Source: JAJPIG01 sp035504735 (GTDB taxonomy: Bacteria; Desulfobacterota; Binatia; Binatales; Binataceae). Taken from it: a DNA stretch of 64,000 nt. A model generated the notes under the pieces. The model did no database searches, was not told the DNA's origin, and saw nothing but the letters and a program-made list of their open reading frames with translations. The DNA is taken from NCBI GenBank assembly GCA_035504735.1, contig DATJRJ010000129.1:1-64000 (forward strand), read 5' to 3'. Of this stretch, positions 1-7,654 are shown in pieces (position 1 is the stretch's first letter; each line of letters starts with the position of its first letter). Both the position numbers and the translations under genes were made by a program.

Positions 1-2
1 AG

Positions 3-734
3 CCGCTCTTATCGGGCGACCCGATCGCCGACCGCAACGATGTAGCGACATTTCTCCGCAGTTATGACCAGATGCATCGCTTCGCCAACGGACCCGATGG
101 CAAGTACTACCTGCTGGTCGGCGCCGCGAATTGGCCGATGCCTTTCCCGCTCGCGACGAGCAACTCCAAGTGGTATTTCGATACTGCTTATGGGCTGCGG
201 GAGCTGCGCTATCGGCGTATCGGCCGCGACGAACTCGACGCGATTAACGTATGCCGCGAAATAGCTCGAGCGCAGAACGAATACTACAATCAGAGTCACG
301 ACGGCGAGACTCATCAATATGCTTCAAAGTTGATCAGCACCGCCGGAAAACAGGACGGCCTCTACTGGAAAGCCGCGTCCGGCCAGCCGCAAAGCCCGAT
401 CGCGCCTTTGGTCGAGGCGGCCTCTGCGGAAGGCTATCGCACTGCCGGTACGGACCGTCCCCAGGAATATTACGGCTATCTGTACAAGTTCCTGACCGCC
501 CAGGGCGACCATGCTCCGGGCGGCGCGCATGATTACCTACGCGATGGCAAACTGTCCGGCTTCGCGATCCTCGCCTATCCTACCCGGTATGGAGATTCGG
601 GCGTGATGACCTTCATGGGGGGATCGGACGGGCAGGTCTATGAGAAAAATCTCGGCGCGGATACCGAAACCCTCGCCAGCAGCATCAAGCTGTTCGACCC
701 GGACGCGTCATGGCGTAAGGTAGAGGCCAAGTAG
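3..734 (+). CDS. DUF2950 family protein, C-terminal part (5' end outside window)
   Basis: The frame is open from the first bases, reading PLLSGDPIADRNDVATFLRS, so the gene starts upstream. The C-terminal half has the block typical of DUF2950: EYYGYLYKFLTAQG, a Gly/His segment (HAPGGAHDY), then FAILAYPTRYGDSGVMTF and a final GQVYEKNLG. The family consists of exported proteins of unknown function, often next to DUF3300 genes. The signal peptide would lie outside the window. About 244 residues are visible. The downstream neighbour is convergent, 15 bases away, so this is the last gene of its unit. Family assignment is from recognised motifs; no function is inferred. Confidence 0.85.
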   Translation, partial: PLLSGDPIADRNDVATFLRSYDQMHRFANGPDGKYYLLVGAANWPMPFPLATSNSKWYFDTAYGLRELRYRRIGRDELDAINVCREIARAQNEYYNQSHDGETHQYASKLISTAGKQDGLYWKAASGQPQSPIAPLVEAASAEGYRTAGTDRPQEYYGYLYKFLTAQGDHAPGGAHDYLRDGKLSGFAILAYPTRYGDSGVMTFMGGSDGQVYEKNLGADTETLASSIKLFDPDASWRKVEAK

Positions 735-749
735 CTGAGCGAAAAAGGG

Positions 750-1274
750 TTACGCGCCGGATTGCGCTGGCGTAGGCCAGGAAGCGAGAATCCGGGCGAC
801 AGGCCGAGCCGTTTTTAGCGCCGAGACCGTCACTCGTATTTCGCGGCTCGGCAATCCAAGCGCCAGGAAGGCGACGTAGCCGGGAATTCTGCGACGCAGG
901 GAAAGCGTTATCGCGCGATCATCACCGGCAACCCTGGTCAGCACGATTTCATCCGGAGCGATGCCGCCGGTTGTCGCGTAGTTATCTGCGATGAGCACAG
1001 CCACCGATGGTTCCTTCGGCAGATATTCGGCTGCAGTGCGCACCGCGTTCTCGCCTACGATTTGCAATGAGGCGGTGTTGGTATCATAGAAGACCGCCGC
1101 GGCCATCGAATGCACCAACAAGGCTGCCGCAGAGGTAATTAAAACCAGCACGCTTAGTGTCCTTATACGGAGCCACGGTTTGGGTAACGAGACCACGAGT
1201 CGATGGTCCTTCAGCGATCCGGCCGGCTCCGATGCATCGGCTGACAGACTAAGTATAGGTCTACTGGTTCGCAT
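750..1274 (-). CDS. Short TadG-like membrane-anchored protein
   Basis: This 174-residue protein has one hydrophobic segment at about residues 39-62 (LSVLVLITSAAALLVHSMAA) and a roughly 100-residue exported part. That part matches the upstream TadG-like protein step for step: AVFYDTNTASLQIVGENAV against the neighbour's AVMYLNWVQLQKAADSAAL, then a YLP tripeptide, a short beta-rich region, and a phrase of the form P-F/V-x-LGL followed by VSA or AKA. Both are on the minus strand, 276 bases apart. It is probably a divergent, truncated paralog lacking the long C-terminal domain. TadE/G-like proteins are minor pseudopilins of Flp pili or similar envelope assemblies. No other tad genes are visible, so a pilus role is unproven. 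Confidence 0.55.
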   Translation of the reverse strand: MRTSRPILSLSADASEPAGSLKDHRLVVSLPKPWLRIRTLSVLVLITSAAALLVHSMAAAVFYDTNTASLQIVGENAVRTAAEYLPKEPSVAVLIADNYATTGGIAPDEIVLTRVAGDDRAITLSLRRRIPGYVAFLALGLPSREIRVTVSALKTARPVARILASWPTPAQSGA

Positions 1275-1483
1275 TGTTCAGACGCGCACTCTCCAAGTCT
1301 TCCAGTCCCATCTCACCGCAGGTTCCATGCCGTGCGCAAAGTCAGGATTAAATATGCTTTTTGACGCTCTGCTGTTGGGAAAAATAGAATAAAGCAGGGG
1401 TCGTTGCAAATCTGCAATGAGCGCCAAGGCTAAAATAAAAGCCGTTTACCTCTCGATTTACGAAGTGAAACAAAGGGGGCGCC

Positions 1484-1511
1484 GCCGATCGCGATGCAAA
1501 GCATGATCGGC
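1484..1511 (-). terminator. Hairpin after the TadG-like gene, possible terminator
   Basis: GCCGATC (1484-1490) and GATCGGC (1505-1511) form a perfect 7-bp stem, with an inner ATGC/GCAT stem around an AAA loop. On the minus strand it lies 40 bases past the stop codon of the TadG-like gene and is followed by a C-rich stretch and then TTTGTTT. The T-tract is poor, so intrinsic termination is only a possibility. Confidence 0.3.
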
Positions 1512-1550
1512 CCTTGATAAACGAGGTTGGAGGCGAACCGCGCCACGAGA

Positions 1551-2579
1551 TTATTGCTCGAGCACCACGGTGCAGACGCCGCTGCTTCCCTTGACGCAGG
1601 CAGTGCTTCCCCCGCCCGAGCCAGGTCTGTTGCCAGGGCTGACGCCCTGGATGAACGTCATCGTGACGCTGTTGTCTTGGTTGACTTGGTCGATCCAGAC
1701 TTCGGCGAAACCCAGCACCGGCAGCACAGCACTTTTGCCATGCGCGCCGGCAAAATCAACTATCGGGAGTTGCACGACGCGCGGGTCGGCCGGATTTGGA
1801 TCTGCGGCTGAATCATTCAGATTCAAGCTCTGCGCGTCAGCAAGGCGGTCCTGTATGCCCGCGGCAGCCTTTTTCGCGTCGCGCTTGCCCGGCTGCAGAT
1901 TGACGCAGCTCGGCCCGGGAGCGGCGCAAGAACCCTGATTCGGATTAGCGACGATAACCGCGTTAGGATTCCTCGGATCGGACGAGACCCATCCGTTATG
2001 CGTGATCTCTTCGGCATCGGATTCCCCGTTCATCCCCGGCAGTTGCAAGGTTCCCCAACTGCCGGGGCCAATCTGCCCTGACACCAGCGTGACTTGAGTA
2101 CCCGGCGCAGGGCAGCTCGAAGGACCCGCGGGACAATCGAGCCCGACGGGAAGGAGATGGCCGCCTTGTCCGGTCGCGGTGTTAATCGACGTGATGCCCG
2201 CCTTCGCCAGGACATTCAGTGTCGCGGAGGTAAGACCCAGTGCCTGGCCGAAGGAATATGGGACGACGCGGGACATCTGCACCCGCACCCACTGGGGCGT
2301 ATCTGAGTTATCGATCGTAACATGGACCGTGTCGCCGGCCCGGGCATTCATTCTGGCGTAGGTAATGGCTGCGCTATTTGCTCCCGGGGTATTGTCCGGC
2401 AGGTAACTGGCGGCGGCCAGCGCGGCGGAATCGGCCGCCTTTTGCAGCTGCACCCAATTCAGATACATGACTGCAAAATCAGTCCCCAGGGCAATCGCTC
2501 CCACGGTCACCGGCAAAACTATCGCAAGGATGACTGCGATCTGCCCTCTGGAACCGCGAAACTTTCTGTCCTTAAGCAC
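1551..2579 (-). CDS. TadG-like (Flp pilus-assembly TadE/G-like) protein
   Basis: The N-terminus RGSRGQIAVILAIVLPVTVG runs into a single transmembrane helix (about residues 10-32). Next comes the TadG-like signature, with an NWVQLQKAADSAALAAASYL segment where the family usually has a similar DAAALAGA-type helix. The rest, about 250 residues, is exported, rich in Pro and Gly, and has six cysteines. The likely start is GTG at 2579 with GGGAGGGG six bases upstream; a TTG at 2594 is the alternative. Proteins of this kind are envelope components of tight-adherence pili or of unlinked surface structures. No tadA, tadB or flp gene is nearby. A weaker paralog lies downstream on the same strand. Confidence 0.65.
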   Translation of the reverse strand: MLKDRKFRGSRGQIAVILAIVLPVTVGAIALGTDFAVMYLNWVQLQKAADSAALAAASYLPDNTPGANSAAITYARMNARAGDTVHVTIDNSDTPQWVRVQMSRVVPYSFGQALGLTSATLNVLAKAGITSINTATGQGGHLLPVGLDCPAGPSSCPAPGTQVTLVSGQIGPGSWGTLQLPGMNGESDAEEITHNGWVSSDPRNPNAVIVANPNQGSCAAPGPSCVNLQPGKRDAKKAAAGIQDRLADAQSLNLNDSAADPNPADPRVVQLPIVDFAGAHGKSAVLPVLGFAEVWIDQVNQDNSVTMTFIQGVSPGNRPGSGGGSTACVKGSSGVCTVVLEQ

Positions 2580-2700
2580 TGCTGCCCCTCCCAAGTAGTC
2601 ACGGTCACTGCTCGCCTGATTGCAGCCGCCACCGCCACTCTAGAGAGACAACCCCTCAGGCCCGTATCCAACGCCAATGTATGCAACTTCAATCTTTAGC

Positions 2701-2723
2701 GTCAATTAGTAACCATAATTGAC
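2701..2723. promoter_or_regulatory. Inverted repeat GTCAATTA-N7-TAATTGAC
   Basis: Two perfect 8-bp arms (2701-2708 and 2716-2723) are separated by seven bases in the AT-rich intergenic region between the TadG-like gene and the 30-codon ORF. The right half lies in a 10-mer, ATAATTGACT (2715-2724), that recurs at 2788-2797, where it overlaps a possible -35 box. The symmetry suggests a dimeric regulator site; this is inference. Confidence 0.4.
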
Positions 2724-2791
2724 TCCTACATCTGTTGCAAGTGGTCTGGCCCGTAAATTTTGCCTGCTTCGGTAAATCTTTAAGATTATAA

Positions 2792-2821
2792 TTGACTGAT
2801 TTGGATATATATAGCTAGATA
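2792..2821 (+). promoter_or_regulatory. Possible sigma70-type promoter
   Basis: TTGACT (2792-2797) is followed after 18 bases by TAGATA (2816-2821), or after 17 by CTAGAT, in a strikingly AT-rich stretch of an otherwise high-GC window. It would start transcription about 50 bases before the ATG at 2878. The -10 match is moderate. Confidence 0.35.
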
Positions 2822-2877
2822 ACGATATTCATTGCATAGGAATCGAATCGAAAAACATCGATTAAAGGTGACGACCT

Positions 2878-2970
2878 ATGAGTCTGCAGAGATTTGAACG
2901 GCATTTCTCGGGCTCGGGGGAGAAGTATCGAATCGGAAGCGAGTCGACCGCCGGTTCGAGGCCGAGCTAA
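2878..2970 (+). CDS. Possible 30-residue leader peptide
   Basis: ATG at 2878 follows TAAAGGTGACGACCT, which contains an AAGGTG ribosome-binding site at good spacing. The reading frame encodes 30 residues (MSLQRFERHF...) and ends at 2970, four bases before the ATG of the next small membrane protein. The layout fits translational coupling or a leader peptide. The peptide resembles nothing I recognise, and it could be non-coding leader RNA. Confidence 0.3.
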   Translation: MSLQRFERHFSGSGEKYRIGSESTAGSRPS

Positions 2971-2974
2971 GCCC

Positions 2975-3217
2975 ATGCTCGCAGCCGTCCGCGACCAGCT
3001 TCTCGCTTATCTCGATGTTATGGGACCGCAAGTCAGCCTCGTCCTGCTGACGATCGCGCTATTTTTTATTTATCTCGCCTTTAGGCACGACTATGCGCGG
3101 GGCTGGTTCGCATTCTATGGGTTCACCGCATTGGTATTTCTTGTCTTTGCGGTCTTCTTTGATGCGGCGCCGCAGGCCAGTATCAATTACACCCTGGTCC
3201 TCCTGGGCTTTCGATAG
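2975..3217 (+). CDS. Small two-helix membrane protein
   Basis: This protein of 80 residues has two hydrophobic segments, QVSLVLLTIALFFIYLAF and FAFYGFTALVFLVFAVFF, separated by a short charged loop (RHDYARGW). I chose the internal ATG at 2975. The longer TTG-started frame (from 2894) adds only Arg/Ser-rich residues and overlaps the 30-codon ORF upstream. The family is not recognised. It has its own AT-rich promoter region, and the next gene is convergent. Confidence 0.5.
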   Translation: MLAAVRDQLLAYLDVMGPQVSLVLLTIALFFIYLAFRHDYARGWFAFYGFTALVFLVFAVFFDAAPQASINYTLVLLGFR

Positions 3218-3243
3218 CCGCGGCGCCCCGCTCGAGGCTCGCG

Positions 3244-4302
3244 CTATCCGAGCTCTGCGATCTCGCGATGGAGCGTCAACAGGCCCGGGATCGTTCCCGG
3301 ACTGCGACGTCCCAAACCGCATTCTGTCGCAACGCCAAAATCCGAGACGACCCGCTGTGCAGCCGCCAACCGGCGCTTGGCGCCCTCGAGACCGTCGGTG
3401 ATATGGACCAGGCCAAGATACAACTCGGTCCCCGGCTTGAGCTTCAGCCCGCGGAGTGGTGCGAAATAAGCATCGTCATCACGGCCGCGCGGCACCGGCA
3501 GATGTATCCAAGTGATAGGGCGGCGAATCGCGCTCGCTAGGCGGTTGGCCATCTCGACCGCGGGCGCGGTGGTCTTCGGCTCGACCAGATGTTTATGGCC
3601 GGGGTCGCCATAACAAAAATGCAGACCGAGCTCGATATCCGCCGGCACGTGATCCGAGACCCGGACGATCGCGGCCAGCAACTTGCTGGCTGGGATTCCG
3701 GAAGCGAATAACTGGTGGATCGTTTCCGAACGCTCTGAGATGGTGTCGTACTCGACCATCTCGGGCGCGATGTCCCATTGGATCGCGAGGTCGCGATGCG
3801 GTATCGCGCGCGCGATTTCGTCCACTTCCTCCAGCATCTTGCGTTCGTAAATCTGCCACAGGGCCGGAAACGCCGAGCGCTCGCTGAAGCTGTACGCGAC
3901 CGCGAACGGTGTCGGCAGGCTGATCTGCAGCCGGGTGGCGCGATCCACCGTGCCCACATCGCGCAATCGTTTGAAATCCTGGTAGGACTGGATCGCTGCG
4001 CTGGCGTAACCCAGCGGTCCGAACTTGACGTCTGACGCCGATAGGCCCGGCTTGAACCCGTAAAGAGTAAAGGCCGGGACGCCCGGTATTTGACGCTCGG
4101 CCGTCTTTTGCAGGCCCGCGGCATTCTGGAAAGCCTCGGCTTGGCAGCCGATCCAGAGCAATCGAACTCCGGTTTCGCCATCCGGGATCCGCCGCGCCAG
4201 ATCGCCGAGCGCGGTGCCGGCAGCCGTGAAAACCTCAGTGGCGGAACCGAGCGGAACGCTTCCGAGCAGCAATACTGGCCGTCGTTTGGTGGACGTAGCC
4301 AT
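3244..4302 (-). CDS. MetE/UROD-superfamily TIM-barrel protein (paralog 1)
   Basis: A 352-residue protein. Landmarks are LLLGSVPLGSATEVF near the N-terminus, RRIPDGETG at 38-45, LAIQWDIAPEM at 172-182, GLHFCYGD at 226-233 and TECGLGRR at 327-333. The H228-x-C230 pair, E241 and the late C328 match the order of the zinc ligands in the C-terminal barrel of cobalamin-independent methionine synthase, although the protein is much shorter than MetE. This suggests a zinc-dependent methyl or alkyl transfer or a related C-S or C-O reaction; the substrate is unknown. A paralog at 23307-24371 shares all these motifs. The start is supported by GAGGGAGGA upstream of the ATG. It appears monocistronic. Confidence 0.7.
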   Translation of the reverse strand: MATSTKRRPVLLLGSVPLGSATEVFTAAGTALGDLARRIPDGETGVRLLWIGCQAEAFQNAAGLQKTAERQIPGVPAFTLYGFKPGLSASDVKFGPLGYASAAIQSYQDFKRLRDVGTVDRATRLQISLPTPFAVAYSFSERSAFPALWQIYERKMLEEVDEIARAIPHRDLAIQWDIAPEMVEYDTISERSETIHQLFASGIPASKLLAAIVRVSDHVPADIELGLHFCYGDPGHKHLVEPKTTAPAVEMANRLASAIRRPITWIHLPVPRGRDDDAYFAPLRGLKLKPGTELYLGLVHITDGLEGAKRRLAAAQRVVSDFGVATECGLGRRSPGTIPGLLTLHREIAELG

Positions 4303-4676
4303 CGGCGCATCCTCCCTCGAGAAACTTTGTCGTTTGCGCGAGCGAACGCGCGTGCGGGTCTTTGCCTTAGCTACGCTCTATCTATCAGAACGAGGGATTG
4401 CCGCAAGCGCTTTCTTCGCCCCGCGCATTGAGCCGCGGGATGCTGATCCGGGATTCCTTTCGCGCAGCCGCAGTGGGTGGTTCGCGCCGGTAGCCTCCGC
4501 TCGAGAAGGGCAATCCGGGCAGGCGGTCCCGCATGCGCGGGCCGACTTGTCATTCTGAGCGCAGCGAAGAATTCCGATCTTTTTCCAAGGCTCGCGGCAA
4601 CTGTAGTGGGGTTTTCCGCAAGCTCCGTGGCTCAAGGAGGAAACACGAAGCGGCGAATGAAATGAAGCACGCCCGG
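4303..4676. other. Intergenic region with a dispersed-repeat fragment
   Basis: These 374 bases between the start of the MetE-like gene and the stop of the next minus-strand gene hold no convincing ORF on either strand. The overlapping reading frames show no family motif. The only recognisable element is the repeat fragment listed separately at 4548-4574. Confidence 0.6.
4548..4574. repeat. Dispersed intergenic repeat fragment (ILRCAQND-type)
   Basis: The sequence from TGTCATTCTGAG through CGCAGCGAAGAATTC matches a short element I recognise from intergenic regions of many unrelated bacteria. Spurious translations of it read ILRCAQND or FAALRMT, and a minus-strand frame here does read ILRCAQNDK. 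It is a partial, single copy with no partner seen in the window. Its role is unknown. Confidence 0.6.
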
Positions 4677-5294
4677 TTACAGCAGGACGCCGCGGAAGGG
4701 GTCGTCTCGTTCGGGTGGATGCTGCAGCAGATTGATCGCCCAGCGCCGCGCCTGCTTGAGCGCATCCTCGGCGCGCCGGAACAGCCGCTCGCGATACATC
4801 GTGCTCCAGACGTAGACGTCGACCGACGGCTCCTCGCCGAGCGTTACGTCGATCATCCAGTCTTCGAGCTGCGGACCGCATACCAGCAGCCGCACCAGCC
4901 GCCCATGGTCGAGCAGTACGCCGCGCGCCTCGCGCGGAAGGCGGAACTCGTCTTTGATACGTTGCACCAGCTTGGGCGAGTAGTGCTCCGGCGTCATCGG
5001 AACGTGAACCCAGCATCCGGGCTCGGGATTGGCCTCGCGCGCGATACGCAGATTGTTGTCGGTGAGATCGTCCTTGGCGCGTTCCTGATCGTAATCGCGG
5101 GCCGATTCGTAGAAACCCATCGCAACCGGCAATTGAGGAAGCTCGGCTTCGGGCTTTTCGCCGGCATTGCTCGTCGCATCCCCCGACGGCTCGGCCTTCT
5201 GCAGAGCCGGCTTCTTGCGCTTGACGGTGGTCTCAACCCACCATCGATTTTCGACGTTTGGTTTGCGGGGCTCCGGTACTCCTCGGGTCGCCAT
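4677..5294 (-). CDS. Conserved-looking hypothetical protein, 205 aa
   Basis: I chose ATG at 5294 (MATRGVPEPRKPN) rather than the longer frame, whose first 67 residues are Arg/Pro/Cys-rich and look non-coding. After a polar N-terminal region of about 60 residues comes a compact domain with NPEPGCWVHVPMTPEHYSP, a DHGRLVRLLVCGP strand and DVTLGEEPSVDVYVWSTMYR, and then an amphipathic helix. No family was recognised, and no catalytic motif or membrane segment is visible. It lies 23 bases downstream of the HEMGH protein on the same strand, so the two are probably co-transcribed and may act together. Confidence 0.55.
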   Translation of the reverse strand: MATRGVPEPRKPNVENRWWVETTVKRKKPALQKAEPSGDATSNAGEKPEAELPQLPVAMGFYESARDYDQERAKDDLTDNNLRIAREANPEPGCWVHVPMTPEHYSPKLVQRIKDEFRLPREARGVLLDHGRLVRLLVCGPQLEDWMIDVTLGEEPSVDVYVWSTMYRERLFRRAEDALKQARRWAINLLQHPPERDDPFRGVLL

Positions 5295-5317
5295 TGCGCC
5301 TATTATATCGAGGATCG

Positions 5318-5836
5318 TTACGAGGCGCGCGCGACCCGGCGGCGGGTGCGGACCGTGGACGGAGTCGCGCGGCGGCGGCGCGCCACACCGATTCGGGAGC
5401 GCGGGGAGGTCGCGGCAGCGCGGCGGGCAGCCCGGCGCAAACCGTTGACCATCCGGCGCATGAAAGCATCGGCCTTGCGCTCGGCATCGGTCCACAGCAG
5501 ATAGTGGCCCATCTCATGGTAGACCATCTGGATCCACATCCGTTCCTTGTTATAGATCCGGCCGCGCTTCCAATTTTCAGGGTGGACCAGGTGGATACGG
5601 CCATCCTCGTAAGTTTTGCCTGCGGTTTTGCCCCAATCGATGTACTCGAACCATTCGATACGCGGTCCACGGACGCCGTAGAAGCGGCATAAATCGGCAA
5701 CCGCGCGTTTGAAGGCGGAGGGGCGATGCTGACGAAAGAAAAGCGAAAAATTGCGGTCGATTTCGCGTCGGCAGGCGACGGGAGGGACGATCATGCGCAT
5801 GGGAGCAGCCTTTTTGCGTGAAATATTGCGGGGCAA
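5318..5836 (-). CDS. Small zincin-like putative metallopeptidase
   Basis: A protein of up to 172 residues. It has VYHEMGHYLL at about 105-114, a HExxH zinc-peptidase motif (H107, E108, H111). This is followed by DAERKADAFMRRM, where E119 and the A-D-x-F spacing resemble the third-ligand helix of ImmA/IrrE-type peptidases. The upstream part (KTYEDGRIHLVHP) looks like the substrate-side strand. The C-terminus is a very basic tail rich in Arg and Ala, suited to nucleic-acid or membrane contact. Internal starts at M13 or M15 are possible. There is no signal peptide, so it is probably cytoplasmic. The downstream gene encodes an unknown protein. Metal binding is inferred from the motif only. Confidence 0.55.
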   Translation of the reverse strand: MPRNISRKKAAPMRMIVPPVACRREIDRNFSLFFRQHRPSAFKRAVADLCRFYGVRGPRIEWFEYIDWGKTAGKTYEDGRIHLVHPENWKRGRIYNKERMWIQMVYHEMGHYLLWTDAERKADAFMRRMVNGLRRAARRAAATSPRSRIGVARRRRATPSTVRTRRRVARAS

Positions 5837-6023
5837 TCTTACGAAGGCTCGGCAAAGATAGTCAATGAAGATTGCGTTTGGCTTAAAAATAACCGCTAAG
5901 TATTTAGAAATAAACGAAAACCCAGGCGAGAGCCTCTAAATGGTCGCAGCCGGCCGGTTTCTGCTATCATGCAAACCTATTCCGAATCGCGAGTGCCCGG
6001 CGCTCCGCGCCAAGGAGGCGACG

Positions 6024-6368
6024 ATGGACAACTTCTACGATCGTGGCAATCTGAAAAACGTCCGCAAGCTGCGCGAGCTCAAGCCCGAGGCCTACAACAA
6101 ATTTATCGAGTTCAGCCAGTCGATTTTCAAGGACGATGCGCTGCCCAACAAAATCAAGCAACTGATTGCGATTGGCGTTGCGCATACCACGCAATGTCCA
6201 TGGTGTATCGACGTGCACGTCAACGCCGCCAAAGATCTCGGCGCGACCGATGAAGAGATCGCCGAGGCGGTGCTGGTCGCGATGGAAATCCGCGCCGGCG
6301 GCGCGTTCGCACATTCGGGAATCGCCTTCGGTCTCACCGCCGAGCATGCGCAAGGTCACAAGCATTAG
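6024..6368 (+). CDS. Carboxymuconolactone decarboxylase / AhpD-like protein
   Basis: A 114-residue all-helical protein of the CMD family. It carries the redox motif C-P-W-C-x3-H in TTQCPWCIDVHVNAA, which in AhpD-like members supports peroxide reduction or disulfide exchange. ATG at 6024 is preceded by AAGGAGGCG, an excellent ribosome-binding site, which rules out the longer upstream frame. The C-terminus is His-rich (AEHAQGHKH). The gene ends 12 bases before ispG and may share its transcript. A lactone decarboxylase role is unlikely given the Cys pair; a thiol-redox role is the better inference. Confidence 0.85.
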   Translation: MDNFYDRGNLKNVRKLRELKPEAYNKFIEFSQSIFKDDALPNKIKQLIAIGVAHTTQCPWCIDVHVNAAKDLGATDEEIAEAVLVAMEIRAGGAFAHSGIAFGLTAEHAQGHKH

Positions 6369-6380
6369 ACGGATCGCGAA

Positions 6381-7532
6381 ATGACTCAGAGCGATACAGT
6401 GGTTCACAAGACGCGGGCAGTCAGGGTCGGCAGCACGACGGTCGGCGGCGGCGCGCCGGTGGTGGTGCAATCGATGTGTGCCACCAAGACGACGGATATC
6501 GAGGCGACCGTCGCCCAGGTCCATCAACTGGCCCGCGCCGGCGCCGGCATTGTGCGGATCGCGCTCGACAACGAAAAGGAAGTGAGCGCGCTCAAGGAGA
6601 TTCGCGCGCAGACCCGCGGCGTGAACCTGTCAGTCGATTTGCAGGAGAACTATCGGATCGCCGGCAAGGTGGCGCCCCACGTCGACAAGCTTCGCTACAA
6701 CCCCGGTCATCTTCACCATATCGAGAAATCCAAGTCGATTCCCGACAAGGTACGATGGCTCGCGACGGTTGCCCGCGACCATGACCTCGCGATTCGTATC
6801 GGCGTCAACTGCGGTTCGGTGGCGCCCGCGTTCCTCGAGAAATATGCCGGCGATCAGATGGCCGCGATGGTGGAATCGGCCGTCTGGCACTGCGAAATGA
6901 TGGACTCGTGCGGCTTCGACCGCTACATCGTATCGCTCAAGGATTCCGATCCGGCCCGCGTGCTGGAAGGCAACCGGCGCTTTGCCGCGCGCCGGCCTGA
7001 TGTGCCGCTGCATCTCGGCGTCACCGAAGCGGGCCTGCCGCCCGACGGGATTATCAAGACCCGCCTCGCTTTCGAGAAGCTATTGGCGCAGGGCACCGGC
7101 GCGACGATTCGGGTCTCGCTCACGTTACCGAATGAGCGCAAGCACGAGGAGGTTGAGGTCGGCTTTCAGATCCTGCGCGACGTTGCCGCCGGCCGCTTTA
7201 TCTCGGTGCCTGATTTCGGCCAGGGGATGAATATCATCTCGTGCCCCTCGTGCTCGCGGGTCGAGAACGAGAAATTCGTCGAGCTCGCCCAGGCGGTAAA
7301 GCAGATGAGCATTTACGCGGCGGCCCATCGGATAACGATCGCGGTGATGGGATGCCGGGTGAATGGACCGGGCGAGACCGACGATGCCGACCTGGGGCTG
7401 TGGTGCGGTCCGACCACGGTCAATCTCAAGAAGAAGGACACCAAGCTCGGCAACTTTCCTTACGACAAAGTGCTCGCCCGGCTCCGCATCGAACTCGACA
7501 AACTGATTTCCGAGCGCGCCGCCTCGAACTAA
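6381..7532 (+). CDS. ispG: (E)-4-hydroxy-3-methylbut-2-enyl diphosphate synthase
   Basis: This 383-residue IspG/GcpE carries out the penultimate step of the MEP isoprenoid pathway, reductive ring opening of MEcPP. The TIM-barrel part has VVVQSMCATKTTDIEATVAQ, VDLQENYRIA and RIGVNCGS. The C-terminal [4Fe-4S] domain has ISCPSCSR and later GCRVNGPGE, which supply the three cysteines and the glutamate ligand. The length is normal for the short, insertion-free bacterial form. It follows the AhpD-like gene closely. The electron donor, usually flavodoxin or ferredoxin, is not in the window. Confidence 0.96.
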   Translation: MTQSDTVVHKTRAVRVGSTTVGGGAPVVVQSMCATKTTDIEATVAQVHQLARAGAGIVRIALDNEKEVSALKEIRAQTRGVNLSVDLQENYRIAGKVAPHVDKLRYNPGHLHHIEKSKSIPDKVRWLATVARDHDLAIRIGVNCGSVAPAFLEKYAGDQMAAMVESAVWHCEMMDSCGFDRYIVSLKDSDPARVLEGNRRFAARRPDVPLHLGVTEAGLPPDGIIKTRLAFEKLLAQGTGATIRVSLTLPNERKHEEVEVGFQILRDVAAGRFISVPDFGQGMNIISCPSCSRVENEKFVELAQAVKQMSIYAAAHRITIAVMGCRVNGPGETDDADLGLWCGPTTVNLKKKDTKLGNFPYDKVLARLRIELDKLISERAASN

Positions 7533-7654
7533 CCGTGCCGCCGATGGCGGCCGCTCCAGGAGCGGTGCAATTCAACGTGTGGACGACGGAGCCAAGCGGA
7601 CTCGAGGGCGGTTTGCAAACGCGCGCTACCTGGTGACGGGTGTCGGGAAAGAAT

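Noticed and set aside
4533..5504. 323-codon plus-strand ORF
   Set aside because: It spans the dispersed repeat and the antisense of two minus-strand genes; no motif is visible.
7551..7565. CCGCTCCAGGAGCGG hairpin between ispG and folK
   Set aside because: Only about 5 bp can pair around a reasonable loop and no T-tract follows on either strand.
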